Origin: Bacteroidota bacterium
Lineage (GTDB): Bacteria; Bacteroidota; Ignavibacteria; UBA10030; UBA8401
Direction: 5' to 3'
Length of the DNA stretch: 64,000 nt
Assembly: GCA_035506275.1 (NCBI GenBank)
Contig: DATJPT010000008.1
Location: 1-64,000, forward strand
The position numbers and the translations under genes were made by a program. The stretch's first letter is position 1; every line of letters starts with the position of its first letter. Shown in pieces: positions 16,278 through 24,618 of the stretch. The notes beneath the pieces were generated by a model. It was not told where the DNA came from. It ran no database searches and was given only the letters and a program-made list of their open reading frames with translations.

Positions 16278-16475
16278 ATGACAAAGATGAAAGAACTAAA
16301 AATAGTGGATGGCTCAGAGTTCTTTACGATCAAGGAAACGGCTAAGATTTTAGGAATTGAACCCAATTCGATCCGCAATTACTTGTCTTGGGGCAAAATC
16401 ACGGCCTACAAATTCAAAAGCCTAACCCTGATTAGCAGAGAAGAAATAGAGCGCTGGAAGGGATTGCAGAAGTAG
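16278..16475 (+). CDS. Excisionase/MerR-like helix-turn-helix protein
   Basis: 65 residues. FFTIKETAKILGIEPNSIRNY (in part a helix-turn-helix of the excisionase/MerR type) is followed by a wing and LISREEIERWKGLQK, matching DNA-binding proteins of the Xis/helix_turn_helix_17 type. It probably controls the transposon's promoters or assists strand exchange. A frame start at 16251 exists but lies between the -35 and -10 elements, so 16278 is chosen. It is followed by a hairpin at 16487-16519. Confidence 0.85.
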   Translation: MTKMKELKIVDGSEFFTIKETAKILGIEPNSIRNYLSWGKITAYKFKSLTLISREEIERWKGLQK

Positions 16476-16486
16476 TATAAATAGCG

Positions 16487-16519
16487 AAGCCGCAAGTGCT
16501 GATAACACCTACGGCTTCT
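16487..16519 (+). terminator. Inverted repeat after the HTH gene
   Basis: GAAGCCG (16487-16493) pairs with CGGCTTC (16513-16519), 12 bases after the HTH stop codon. A short T run follows. It is a possible terminator between the HTH gene and the transposase gene. Confidence 0.45.
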
Positions 16520-16614
16520 TAAATCGCTTGCCCGCTTGAACGAGCAAACAACCCTAATACAAATATACGTTCAGGTAGGGCAAAAATCAACCCCAAATTA
16601 AAGGAGATTTTGCC

Positions 16615-17442
16615 ATGAACGTATTGCCAATCGAAAAGAAAGCCCTCGTTTTAACCCTCCTCACAGAAGGTCAATCAATCCGAGCTACTCAGCGAATTAC
16701 AGGCGTAGATCAAAATACCATTATGAGCTTGCTCGTCAAAGCCGGAGCGAAAGCCCAAGAAATTCTCGACCGCGAAATGGTTAATATCAAATCCAATCAC
16801 GTAGAAGTTGACGAAATCTGGGGATACGTTGGGAAAAAACAAAAGCAATTAAAGCCCTTCGATAGCGAAGAGTTGGGCGACCAATATATTTTTGTTGCTA
16901 TGGATGCGGAAACTAAACTTGTCCCCGCGTTCTTAGTGGGGAAGCGCAATCAGATTAATTGCGTTGCGCTTATGAAAGAATTGCAGTATAGAATTTCTAC
17001 ACGGTTTCAGTTATCAACGGATTCTTTTGCTCCGTACTTCAATGCCGTAGATTCTGTTTTCGGTACCGATGTTGACTATGGACAAATTCACAAAGAGTAC
17101 CGAGAAGATAACAAGGGCGAAAGAAGATATTCCCCCGCTCAGATCGTGAGGGTAATAATAAATCCGTTAATCGGAAATCCTGATAGAAAACATATTTCTA
17201 CCAGTAAAATCGAAAGACAGAACTTGACTATGAGGATGGGCATGAGAAGGCTGACGCGGCTCACTAATGCGTTTAGTAAGAAATTAGAGAACCTTAAAGC
17301 GGCAACGGCATTGCATTTCTACTTTTACAATTTTATGAGGATTCATCAATCATTGAGGGTTACGCCTGCTATGGAGGCGAAGATCACAAACAGAATTTGG
17401 GGATGGGATGACTTACTTTTGGATATAGCAAAGGCGGCGTGA
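16615..17442 (+). CDS. IS1-family transposase
   Basis: 275 residues in one frame. An N-terminal helix-turn-helix (about 20-42, GQSIRATQRITGVDQNTI) is followed by an IS1-type DDE core: D66 in HVEVDEIWGYVG, D136 in LSTDSFAPYF and E200 in STSKIERQNLTMRMGMRRLTR. The C-terminal HFYFYNFMRIHQSLRVTPAMEA is typical of this group. No frameshift is needed, unlike classical IS1 InsAB'. AAAGGAG lies 6 bases before the ATG. It is the only transposase in the element and its likely mobiliser. Confidence 0.95.
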   Translation: MNVLPIEKKALVLTLLTEGQSIRATQRITGVDQNTIMSLLVKAGAKAQEILDREMVNIKSNHVEVDEIWGYVGKKQKQLKPFDSEELGDQYIFVAMDAETKLVPAFLVGKRNQINCVALMKELQYRISTRFQLSTDSFAPYFNAVDSVFGTDVDYGQIHKEYREDNKGERRYSPAQIVRVIINPLIGNPDRKHISTSKIERQNLTMRMGMRRLTRLTNAFSKKLENLKAATALHFYFYNFMRIHQSLRVTPAMEAKITNRIWGWDDLLLDIAKAA

Positions 17443-17445
17443 ATG

Positions 17446-17706
17446 TTACTTAATAATAAGCGGAATGTGTTCGGCTGGAATGAATCCCCAAAATTCGGCG
17501 CCCGACATCGGCGTTATCATTATTCTCATATTGTCGCCAAATCTTGCCCTTATACCTTCTCCTAATTGCTGTGCATTCAACGATGTATTTTCAAAAATAC
17601 AATTCTCAAAACTATAGAACCATTTATCGTGTCCAGGCAACGTCCCCAAAAACTCAAGAAGCTGGTCTCGGTCGATTCCCGAAAAGACAATCATAAATGT
17701 CTTCAT
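17446..17706 (-). CDS. Small Cas2/SinR-like fold protein (tentative)
   Basis: 86 residues. The pattern MIVFSGIDRDQLLEFLGTL, then WFYSFENCIFENTSLNAQQL, then a strand and WGFIPAEHIP resembles the ferredoxin-like SinR/VapD/Cas2-type small proteins (beta strand, helix, W-type strand, TxLSA-type turn, short helix). The usual Cas2 catalytic aspartate after the first strand is not clear. It is convergent with the transposase gene, 3 bases from its end. It overlaps the next upstream gene by 4 bases, so translation is probably coupled. The assignment rests on the pattern only. Confidence 0.65.
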   Translation of the reverse strand: MKTFMIVFSGIDRDQLLEFLGTLPGHDKWFYSFENCIFENTSLNAQQLGEGIRARFGDNMRIMITPMSGAEFWGFIPAEHIPLIIK

Positions 17707-18146
17707 CGAGGTGTCCTTCTTCCACGTGTGAGCAATTTGGTACCTTCAATTGGAGAAACGTCTTCAATTTTTTTTGGTATTTCTCCCTGACTTGCCATTA
17801 ACTCTATCCCTTGTTTCGCAATCAAGTATTCTTCACTGTGTAAATCTTCTGGACGATTCTTTCTGAACCACAAATAATTAAGCGCGTAAAATAGCAGAAG
17901 GACTACGACAATCAACAGTCCAACAGCTTTTACCCACCATTCGTTTGAGGATTGCGTGTACCAAAGAACTAAGCCGCCCATTCCCCACACAAGCCAATTA
18001 AGGGGTGTTAATACGCTGTTTCTTCTCCACTTTTCGCTCTTAGAACCGAACCTATTTAAGGGTAGCCCTGGAATCATATGCGCAAAGATATGCCTTCTTA
18101 TTCTCTTAATCAACAATTTTATTTTGGCAAATCTTCTTTTTAGCAT
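17703..18146 (-). CDS. Two-helix membrane protein, passenger gene
   Basis: About 147 residues from ATG at 18146, which has GAGG about 10 bases upstream. A longer frame to 18173 lacks such a site. A very basic N-terminus (KRRFAKIKLLIKRIRRH) precedes two adjacent membrane helices (about 50-65 and 75-95). A charged C-terminal tail of about 50 residues follows. It overlaps its neighbours at both ends (a few bases each), so the three minus-strand genes form a coupled unit. Function unknown. A small membrane protein beside a small enzyme-like protein recalls toxin or defence modules, which is speculation. Confidence 0.65.
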   Translation of the reverse strand: MLKRRFAKIKLLIKRIRRHIFAHMIPGLPLNRFGSKSEKWRRNSVLTPLNWLVWGMGGLVLWYTQSSNEWWVKAVGLLIVVVLLLFYALNYLWFRKNRPEDLHSEEYLIAKQGIELMASQGEIPKKIEDVSPIEGTKLLTRGRRTPR

Positions 18147-18406
18147 GGGAGTAATTCCTCTTTCCCGCACCAAAACGCATAACCCCCGATAACATTCTCT
18201 CCCTTGCGAGGATAACGAACTACGATATACCGTTCCTTCTTAGCCGTAGTCCTGGCGTTGGCGTTCTCCCATACCCGAACTAAGAACTTGGGTTCATCCA
18301 CTGTGAGGCTTCGGGCAAAGCACACAGCTTCGCTCTTACTCATAGCGTTGCTGATTGCGAACATGAGTTCTTTCTTCTTCATCTTCTTTTGACTATTATT
18401 TCGCAT
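18140..18406 (-). CDS. Hypothetical basic passenger protein
   Basis: 88 residues, basic and soluble; MKKKELMFAISNAMSKSE is followed by a probable beta-rich half (RYIVVRYPRKGENVIGGY). The start may be the ATG eight codons in. It is the first gene of the coupled three-gene minus-strand unit, overlapping the membrane-protein start by 7 bases, and lies 31 bases inside the right inverted repeat. I do not recognise the family. Confidence 0.6.
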   Translation of the reverse strand: MRNNSQKKMKKKELMFAISNAMSKSEAVCFARSLTVDEPKFLVRVWENANARTTAKKERYIVVRYPRKGENVIGGYAFWCGKEELLPC

Positions 18407-18437
18407 TAAAGTTCACCCATGTTTAGAAGTAAATTCA

Positions 18438-18452
18438 AATTCAGGCACTACC
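18438..18452 (-). repeat. Right terminal inverted repeat
   Basis: AATTCAGGCACTACC on the plus strand, the exact complement of the left end at 14811-14825. It is followed directly by the second CGCCGGTG copy. Confidence 0.92.
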
Positions 18453-18460
18453 CGCCGGTG
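18453..18460. repeat. Target site duplication, right copy
   Basis: CGCCGGTG, identical to 14803-14810. Removing the element and one copy restores a short divergent intergenic region between udk and the GT2 gene at 18503. Confidence 0.92.
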
Positions 18461-18502
18461 GGGCTGCTTGCTTCGGAATTGTGATTTGCGTATTTTCTCA
18501 TT

Positions 18503-19636
18503 ATGAATGTTGAATTCTGCTTCACCCTCCTTTTGGGTCTACTATTTCTCAGCTATTGCACCCTGAACTCCTTTATCATTTTTGGACTAAAAAAGCTTCT
18601 GCGCCTTCAACAAAACACCTCAGCGGAAAAACCGAATATTTCCGTTATCGTCGCGGCTAGGAATGAAGAGGCAAACATCGGACGATGCCTCCAATCGCTC
18701 GTCCGGCAAAATTATCCGCCGCATCTTTTCGAAATCATCGTCGCCGACGACCGTTCCACCGACGGAACTGCCGCGATCGTAAAAAACTATCAGCGGCGAT
18801 ATCCCAATATCACTTTGGTCACTATCGGCGAAATCGCGTCCGGCCTCCCACCAAAGAAAAATGCGTTGAATGAAGCGATCAAGAAGAGCCGGTTTGACAT
18901 CCTTGCTTTCACCGATGCCGATTGTGCTCCCCCCGACATTTGGCTGACGTCGATCGCGAGAGAATTCCTTCCCGACGTAGGCGCCGTCGCAGGCTATTGT
19001 CCTCTGGAACAGCAATTCCCCGAGACCCTGTTCGGCCGCTGGTTCAATCTTTTTCTCCGTTATCTTGAAATTAAGAAAACTGCGGGCGCTGCCGCCGGTG
19101 TCGGACTGGGCCATGCGTATCTTGCATCGGGAGGAAATTTCGCATACCGCAAGGCCGTGTTTCATGAAGTGAATGGTTTTGAGAAAATAAAGCATTCCGT
19201 CAGCGGCGACGATGATCTTTTCCTTCAGGTCGTCCAGAGGGACACCCGGTGGAAAATCCGGTATATGACCTCGAGAGAATGCGGCGTGGAAACCGTCCCG
19301 CCCCGGTCGCTCGGTCATTTCATCAAACAAAAGCGGAGACATATTTCCGCAGCCCGTCATTATACTCTTCGGATGAAAATCGAGTTCGGCCTGATCCATT
19401 CGTTCAACGCTCTGGCTGTCCTTTCTCTGGTGTTTTTTCCCTGGATCGGCCTGATATCCCTTGCAGCGAAATTCATCATCGATACGCTGGTTTTTCACCG
19501 GGCCACCTCCCTCTTTGGCGACGCGGGATTGCGCCGGTCGGTCGTTCCGCTGGAGATCGCATCGGTTATCTACAACTCATTGATCGGCCCGCTCGGCCTT
19601 GTCGGAACCGTGAACTGGAAAGGGGGCAAAACATAG
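18503..19636 (+). CDS. GT2 glycosyltransferase with membrane anchor
   Basis: 377 residues. An N-terminal membrane helix precedes a GT-A domain with VAARNEEANIGRC, VADDRSTDGT, FTDADCAPPD (DxD-type metal site) and a later SGDDDLFLQ plus QKRRH segment (QxxRW-like). Two or three C-terminal membrane helices follow. It probably transfers a sugar to a lipid carrier or membrane lipid. It is the first gene of a cluster whose members overlap or nearly touch. The transposon lies only 43 bases upstream, so the native promoter may have been separated or replaced. Confidence 0.93.
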   Translation: MNVEFCFTLLLGLLFLSYCTLNSFIIFGLKKLLRLQQNTSAEKPNISVIVAARNEEANIGRCLQSLVRQNYPPHLFEIIVADDRSTDGTAAIVKNYQRRYPNITLVTIGEIASGLPPKKNALNEAIKKSRFDILAFTDADCAPPDIWLTSIAREFLPDVGAVAGYCPLEQQFPETLFGRWFNLFLRYLEIKKTAGAAAGVGLGHAYLASGGNFAYRKAVFHEVNGFEKIKHSVSGDDDLFLQVVQRDTRWKIRYMTSRECGVETVPPRSLGHFIKQKRRHISAARHYTLRMKIEFGLIHSFNALAVLSLVFFPWIGLISLAAKFIIDTLVFHRATSLFGDAGLRRSVVPLEIASVIYNSLIGPLGLVGTVNWKGGKT

Positions 19637-20616
19637 TAGGAACGATAGAAAAAATCAGGAATATTCGCGTTCACCCCAGGATTGCGGTCGTCCTTAAAGT
19701 CGTCGTCGGCGTCGGCCTGCTTGTTGCCCTCGTTCTTTATATTGACATCGGTACTTTGCGCCAATCGATTCTTCACGCCAATGTCGTGTATTTGATCGTC
19801 GGTATAGGAATGGCATTCGCAAATGCAGGAATCCAGTTTGTTCGCTGGCGCTATGTTATGAGATTAATCTCCAGCACTGTCTCTAACGAAGAGATCTTTT
19901 CTTCTCTTTTTATCGGATTCTCGGCCGGTTTTTTTACGCCCGGACAAGTGGGCGAACACGGCGGCAGAATGGTAACGCTCTCTTCTCTGCCGGCGGTTCA
20001 GGTGCTGGCCGTCAGCCTTATCGATAAATTGTATATGTTGGCGTTGACGGTGATCGCGGGAGTCATCGGGGCATGGCTCTTTTTTATCTTCTACTTGCCG
20101 CAATATTGGACTCCGTGGATGACAGTGCTTGTCGGGTTGATCGTGCTTTCGTCGCTGGCTGTCGTCCTCTATCCGGATGTATTGAAAAATATTTTGCGGA
20201 TGTTTCTTCACCGCATTCGTAGATACAGAGCTGTCTCAGCCTTCCTTTTCATGAAGGACGTCTTCCATCGGCGCCAGGCACGGGTCATGCTTCTGCTGAC
20301 AATCGTATTCTACGTCATTATCATCGCGCAGTATCATTTCTTTGTCCGTGCATTCGAGCCGGTTTCGTTCAGTGTCTCTGCGATCTGCGCCTCGAGCATG
20401 TTATTTACAAAGTCGGTCATTCTCCCCATTTCATTCAGCGATTTGGGGATTCGGGAATCGACCGCCATTTTCTTTTTCTCACGGGCTGGTATATCCGCCG
20501 CTTCGGCCTTTAACGCATCGATGTGTGTTTTCTTTGTGAATATTTTTTTTCCGAGTCTTCTCGGCTCGCTCCTGATCTTCAGGCTTAAATCGGTGAAAGA
20601 AAAGGCATCGGCGTGA
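19633..20616 (+). CDS. UPF0104/LPG-synthase-TM-like membrane protein
   Basis: About 327 residues with roughly eight membrane helices. Motifs such as FIGFSAGFFTPGQVGEHGGR and SVILPISFSDLGIRESTAIFFF match the lysylphosphatidylglycerol synthase transmembrane/UPF0104 family, often found with lipid-linked glycan genes. The frame is open back to 19249, but that part is the shadow of the GT2 gene. No ATG, GTG or TTG occurs before the first helix. The best candidate is ATA at 19633, six bases after AGGGGG (19621-19626), overlapping the upstream TAG. The start is therefore uncertain. Confidence 0.85.
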   Translation: MVGTIEKIRNIRVHPRIAVVLKVVVGVGLLVALVLYIDIGTLRQSILHANVVYLIVGIGMAFANAGIQFVRWRYVMRLISSTVSNEEIFSSLFIGFSAGFFTPGQVGEHGGRMVTLSSLPAVQVLAVSLIDKLYMLALTVIAGVIGAWLFFIFYLPQYWTPWMTVLVGLIVLSSLAVVLYPDVLKNILRMFLHRIRRYRAVSAFLFMKDVFHRRQARVMLLLTIVFYVIIIAQYHFFVRAFEPVSFSVSAICASSMLFTKSVILPISFSDLGIRESTAIFFFSRAGISAASAFNASMCVFFVNIFFPSLLGSLLIFRLKSVKEKASA

Positions 20617-21767
20617 ACGATTTTCTCTCTATATTTTGGCTTGTGATGCTCGCGCTCACGGCTATCTATGCGGGACAACTTCTTGTATTTTATGTGGGAC
20701 TATCGCGATTGCGCCCCGGGAGAAACGAACGTTTGTACACAGTTTCAGTCGTCATCGCTGCAAGGAACGAGGAACATCATATTGAACGGTGCGTCGCCTC
20801 GCTTCTGGACCAGGATTATCCAGCGGAGAAATACACAATAACAGTCGTGGATGATCAATCGACTGACCGAACCGGCGACATTATCAATGAATTAGCGAGG
20901 AGGAACCGGAACCTCAGGCTTTTGCAGCTCCGCGGCCATCCGTTCGGCGTTTCGCCGATCATCGATGGGATCAACGAGGCAATAAAGAGCACTTCGGGCG
21001 AAATCATTCTTCGCACCGACGCCGACTGCGTTGTCGGGCCGCATTGGATTTCGTCGATGGTACGACATTTCAACGATGATGTGGGCGTCATCTCAGGGCT
21101 GACGCTCATTGAAAAAACCAAGGATATTTCCTCCTTATTGTTTGGCTTCCAATTCATCGATTTATTTTCACAGACAACGTGCGGCGCGGGGGCGATTGCC
21201 ATGAACGCTCCCGTCAATTGCAACGGCAGTAATTTAGGGATCCGGCGTAAAGCATTTGAAGACGTCGGAGGCTTTGAATCGATGCTCACGGTGAATTCTG
21301 GGAGCGATTCTTTGCTTGCACAGAGAATCGCTGCGACACCCCAGTGGAGAATGCGATTCGCGTATGAACCCGAGTCACATGCAACGACCCTACCCGTTCT
21401 CAGCTGGCGGCAGCTCCTTCATCAACGTATGAGGTGGGCCGGGCATACTTCGCATTATCGTTTTTCAACGCTGGTATTTCTCGGCGCTTCGTTTTTCCTT
21501 TACTTGCTGCTGTTTTTTTTATTGCCTGTTTCCCTTTTCTATTTTTACCCCGTACCATACATTATTTTGGCGTTCAAGTTCGCAATCGATTATCGGATCA
21601 TCTCACGATTCGCCCGGCTGACCCGTGTTGACGGTGTGATGAAATATTTCTTTGTTTCAGAGCTCATCCATATTCCGATTATCCTTGCAGCAGTTTTCGG
21701 AAGTGTTTTTGGAAGCTTTGAGTGGAAGGGGAGACGGATGAAACGCGAAATTGCCCAGCACGCCTAG
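20613..21767 (+). CDS. GT2 glycosyltransferase with membrane anchor
   Basis: 384 residues, GTG start overlapping the preceding stop. One N-terminal helix, then GT-A motifs VIAARNEEHHIERC, VDDQSTDRTGD and RTDADCVVGP (DxD), followed by LLHQRMRWAGH (QxxRW-type) and three C-terminal helices. It is homologous to the GT2 proteins at 18503 and 22407, so the three probably arose by duplication and add successive sugars to a membrane substrate. Confidence 0.93.
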   Translation: MNDFLSIFWLVMLALTAIYAGQLLVFYVGLSRLRPGRNERLYTVSVVIAARNEEHHIERCVASLLDQDYPAEKYTITVVDDQSTDRTGDIINELARRNRNLRLLQLRGHPFGVSPIIDGINEAIKSTSGEIILRTDADCVVGPHWISSMVRHFNDDVGVISGLTLIEKTKDISSLLFGFQFIDLFSQTTCGAGAIAMNAPVNCNGSNLGIRRKAFEDVGGFESMLTVNSGSDSLLAQRIAATPQWRMRFAYEPESHATTLPVLSWRQLLHQRMRWAGHTSHYRFSTLVFLGASFFLYLLLFFLLPVSLFYFYPVPYIILAFKFAIDYRIISRFARLTRVDGVMKYFFVSELIHIPIILAAVFGSVFGSFEWKGRRMKREIAQHA

Positions 21768-21786
21768 TACTTACTTTTTGAACACG

Positions 21787-22410
21787 ATGATCTCGCACAA
21801 AAATCGTATCCATCGGATCCTCTTTCCGTGGTTCGTCTGGAAAATGGATTCCCCCGATATTTTCCTAACGTTTGACGATGGGCCGCATCCCGTTGCCACG
21901 CCGATAGTGCTGAACATCTTGCAGAAGCGTAGAATCAAGGCAACTTTTTTTCTGAGCGGAAGGGCTGCGAAGGAACATCAATCTCTGGTGAAAGAAGTTG
22001 AATCGGAAGGACACAGCATCGGTGTGCACGGGTTCAATCATACCCGGTCGATGGCGTGGTCCAAGCAGATCACGCTCACGGAAATTCAACAGACGGAAGA
22101 AGCAATTGCACTTTCCGGAGCCCGCGCCGCGAACATCTTCCGTCCTCCCTACGGTTTCTTCACATGGAACACTATCTCGGCGATACGAGAACTGCACTAT
22201 CGGCTGATTATGTGGACGACGTCGTCCGGTGATTTTCGAAAGAACTGGACCGACGAGCGTGTCCGTGTAACCGCGATGACAAAGCTCTCGGCCGGGACGA
22301 TCCTTCTTATGCACGACAACGAATTAACAAAATCCAGAGTTCAGAATGTGCTGCCGCGGGTCATTTCAAACATTCAGGAACGCGGCTTTACCTTCCAACC
22401 GATCCATTGA
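21787..22410 (+). CDS. Polysaccharide deacetylase (NodB domain)
   Basis: About 207 residues from ATG at 21787; a TTG-initiated frame from 21751 is also possible. NodB motifs are TFDDGPHP (catalytic base and metal Asp), HSIGVHGFNH (metal His pair), RPPYGFFTWNT and a C-terminal LLMHDN. No signal peptide is seen, so it may act on a cytoplasmic or inner-leaflet amino-sugar intermediate. It lies between two GT2 genes in the cluster. Confidence 0.93.
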   Translation: MISHKNRIHRILFPWFVWKMDSPDIFLTFDDGPHPVATPIVLNILQKRRIKATFFLSGRAAKEHQSLVKEVESEGHSIGVHGFNHTRSMAWSKQITLTEIQQTEEAIALSGARAANIFRPPYGFFTWNTISAIRELHYRLIMWTTSSGDFRKNWTDERVRVTAMTKLSAGTILLMHDNELTKSRVQNVLPRVISNIQERGFTFQPIH

Positions 22411-23510
22411 CGACTGAGAGCACGCTTTTCATCATTGTTGCGGGATTGTACTGCGCGCAATGTCTTTTCTTCATCTTCGGCTTGACGAGAGAACGGTTTG
22501 AGAAAAGGATTTTTTTTGAACCTACAATTTCGATCGTCACCGCCGCAAGAAACGAAGAGGACAACATCGGCGCCTGCCTCAATTCGCTTACCCGGCTCGA
22601 CTATCCTATCGATAAGCTTGAAATTATTATTGTTGACGACCGTTCTACGGACGAAACGCTGAGCATTATCCGTGATTTCGCCGGTAAGCATCCTCACGTC
22701 AAAGCGATTGAGGGAAAACGATCTTCAGACCATCTTCGCGGCAAAGCGAATGCCATCGCGCAAGGGATCGATGCTTCCACGGGAGAAATTATTCTCATGA
22801 CCGATGCGGATTGCATTGTGCCGGCGACATGGGCTCGGTCAACAGTTCAGCACTACGCAGAGGATACAGGCGTCGTTGCCGGGTTGACATTGCTTCGTCC
22901 GGAAGGATGGTTCGCCGGAATGCAATCGCTCGATTGGGCCTATATTCTCGCTGTCGCCTCCGCGTCGATGGGTTTGAAGAATCCGCTCAGCTGCATCGGC
23001 AATAATTTCTCATTCAGAAAAAAAGCGTATGACGAGGTCGGCGGTTACCGGGGGATTCCATTCAGCGTCACGGAGGATTTTGCCCTCTTCAAAGCCATCA
23101 CTCGCAGCGGTCGATGGGGCTACCGATATCCATTGGAGGAGGGGAGCCTCGTCTTCAGTAGAGCATGCAGAACAGTTCCGGAACTCTACAGACAGAAGCG
23201 GCGATGGGGTGTGGGCGGCAAAGCTATGCCGGTGAGCGGCCTGTCGATCATGGCAATTGCATTCTGCATGCACGTCTATTTGCTCACGGGCTTCTTCTTT
23301 CACCCGTTCCATTCGTTCTTCATTTCGGGAATCATTTTAAAACTTGCTTGTGATTATATCCTCCTCAGAATACCGCTGCAAAGGACACGCCAACTCGGCC
23401 AACTGAAATATTTCTGGCTTTTCGAACTCTACTATTTGTTGTATGTCATCATCCTCCCTTTTGCCGTTTTTCTCGGGGGTAAAGTAGTATGGAAAGGGAG
23501 AACGTATTAG
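22407..23510 (+). CDS. GT2 glycosyltransferase with membrane anchor
   Basis: 367 residues, TTG start overlapping the deacetylase stop (TTGA). GT-A motifs are TAARNEEDNIGAC, VDDRSTDET, MTDADCIVPA (DxD), TEDFALF and YRQKRRWGVGG (QxxRW). There is an N-terminal helix and about three C-terminal helices. It is a close paralogue of the GT2 genes at 18503 and 20613. Confidence 0.93.
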   Translation: MTTESTLFIIVAGLYCAQCLFFIFGLTRERFEKRIFFEPTISIVTAARNEEDNIGACLNSLTRLDYPIDKLEIIIVDDRSTDETLSIIRDFAGKHPHVKAIEGKRSSDHLRGKANAIAQGIDASTGEIILMTDADCIVPATWARSTVQHYAEDTGVVAGLTLLRPEGWFAGMQSLDWAYILAVASASMGLKNPLSCIGNNFSFRKKAYDEVGGYRGIPFSVTEDFALFKAITRSGRWGYRYPLEEGSLVFSRACRTVPELYRQKRRWGVGGKAMPVSGLSIMAIAFCMHVYLLTGFFFHPFHSFFISGIILKLACDYILLRIPLQRTRQLGQLKYFWLFELYYLLYVIILPFAVFLGGKVVWKGRTY

Positions 23511-23511
23511 C

Positions 23512-24618
23512 GTGAGTGAGCGTAAAAAAATATTAGTGGCGCCGTTGAACTGGGGCTTAGGACACGCCACTCGCTGCATCCCGATTATCAAAGGGCTGAC
23601 CGACCAAGGGGCCGAGGTCATTATCGCAGCCGACGGACGACCGTATGATTTATTGAAACGAGAATTTCCGACGCATACCTTCGTGCGATTTCCTGGTTTC
23701 TTGGCAACCTATCCTCCGGACGACCGCATCGTTTCCACAATCATCCGGCAAATTCCGAAGCTGGTTCGATCTTTTTTCCGAGAGCACCGGGAATTGAAAA
23801 AGATCATCCACAGTTTGAAGATCGATGCCGTAATTTCCGACAATCGGTTCGGATTGTTTACGAAGAAGATCCCCTGCATCTATATCTCCCATCAGATCAG
23901 CATCATGATGCCGAAGGGTCTTCAATGGGCGTCGTATATCGTATATCATCTCAATAAAGGACTTATAGAACGATACAGCGAATGCTGGATACCCGATTAT
24001 GCGGACGAGAACAATCTTTCGGGAAAGCTGTCACACCGTTATTCTCCCCCGAAAAATGCGCGCTACATTGGGCCGTTAACCCGGTTCAAACAAAAATCAA
24101 ACGTTCAAAAAGAATACGACATTCTCGCTCTTCTCTCTGGCCCGGAACCGCAGCGAACGATTTTGGAAAACATTTTACTGGAAGAGCTGAAAAAGGTTCG
24201 TTGTAAATCGTTGGTGGTAAGGGGGATCCCGGAAAAGACACAGCGCATTAAACTATCGGAATCAATTTCCGTCATTTCTTCGCTTGATTCTGAAGGACTC
24301 AACAACGCTATCCTTGCTTCCGACATCGTCATTTCTCGTCCGGGTTACAGCACGCTCATGGATCTTGATGCGCTGGGGAAGAATGCGATCCTTATACCGA
24401 CACCGGGGCAAACAGAACAGGTGTATCTTGCCGCGCGATTAAAAGATACTGGAACGTTCTGTGTTTCCGATCAGGAAAATTTTTCACTAAGCAATGCATT
24501 GGATGAAGCACATCGCTATCGAGGATATCCGCCACGAGAATCTCATACTTCTTCGCTTGGTGTTTCTATAGAGAGGTTATTAAGGCAAATTAAGAGCATA
24601 CCGGAGGATAGCGAATGA
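23512..24618 (+). CDS. MGT/GT28-like glycosyltransferase
   Basis: 368 residues, GTG start one base after the upstream stop. The N-terminus ILVAPLNWGLGHATRC is the glycine-rich acceptor loop of GT-B enzymes related to MurG/MGT. The C-terminal donor half contains SRPGYSTLMDLDALGKNAILIPTPGQTEQ, the classical nucleotide-sugar site of this superfamily. It probably glycosylates a lipid made or modified by the neighbouring GT2 enzymes. Confidence 0.9.
   Translation: MSERKKILVAPLNWGLGHATRCIPIIKGLTDQGAEVIIAADGRPYDLLKREFPTHTFVRFPGFLATYPPDDRIVSTIIRQIPKLVRSFFREHRELKKIIHSLKIDAVISDNRFGLFTKKIPCIYISHQISIMMPKGLQWASYIVYHLNKGLIERYSECWIPDYADENNLSGKLSHRYSPPKNARYIGPLTRFKQKSNVQKEYDILALLSGPEPQRTILENILLEELKKVRCKSLVVRGIPEKTQRIKLSESISVISSLDSEGLNNAILASDIVISRPGYSTLMDLDALGKNAILIPTPGQTEQVYLAARLKDTGTFCVSDQENFSLSNALDEAHRYRGYPPRESHTSSLGVSIERLLRQIKSIPEDSE

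Larger units (their letters stand above)
14811..18452. mobile_element. IS1-family-like transposon with passenger genes
   Basis: A 3,642-bp element. Its ends are the inverted repeats GGTAGTGCCTGAATT (14811-14825) and its exact complement (18438-18452), and it is flanked by an 8-bp direct duplication CGCCGGTG. Inside is one IS1-type DDE transposase gene (16615-17442). The rest is passenger material: small hypothetical genes at 14960-15277, 15165-15425 (candidate) and 15448-15906, an excisionase-like HTH gene at 16278-16475, and three coupled minus-strand genes at 17446-18406. It also has a hairpin-rich noncoding segment at 15906-16198. Simple IS1 copies are about 0.8-1.2 kb, so this is an enlarged form. 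It is inserted between udk and a glycosyltransferase cluster. Confidence 0.92.

Noticed and set aside
19249-19632. Extended N-terminus of the UPF0104-like protein
   Set aside because: It is the out-of-frame shadow of the GT2 gene and contains no membrane-protein-like sequence.
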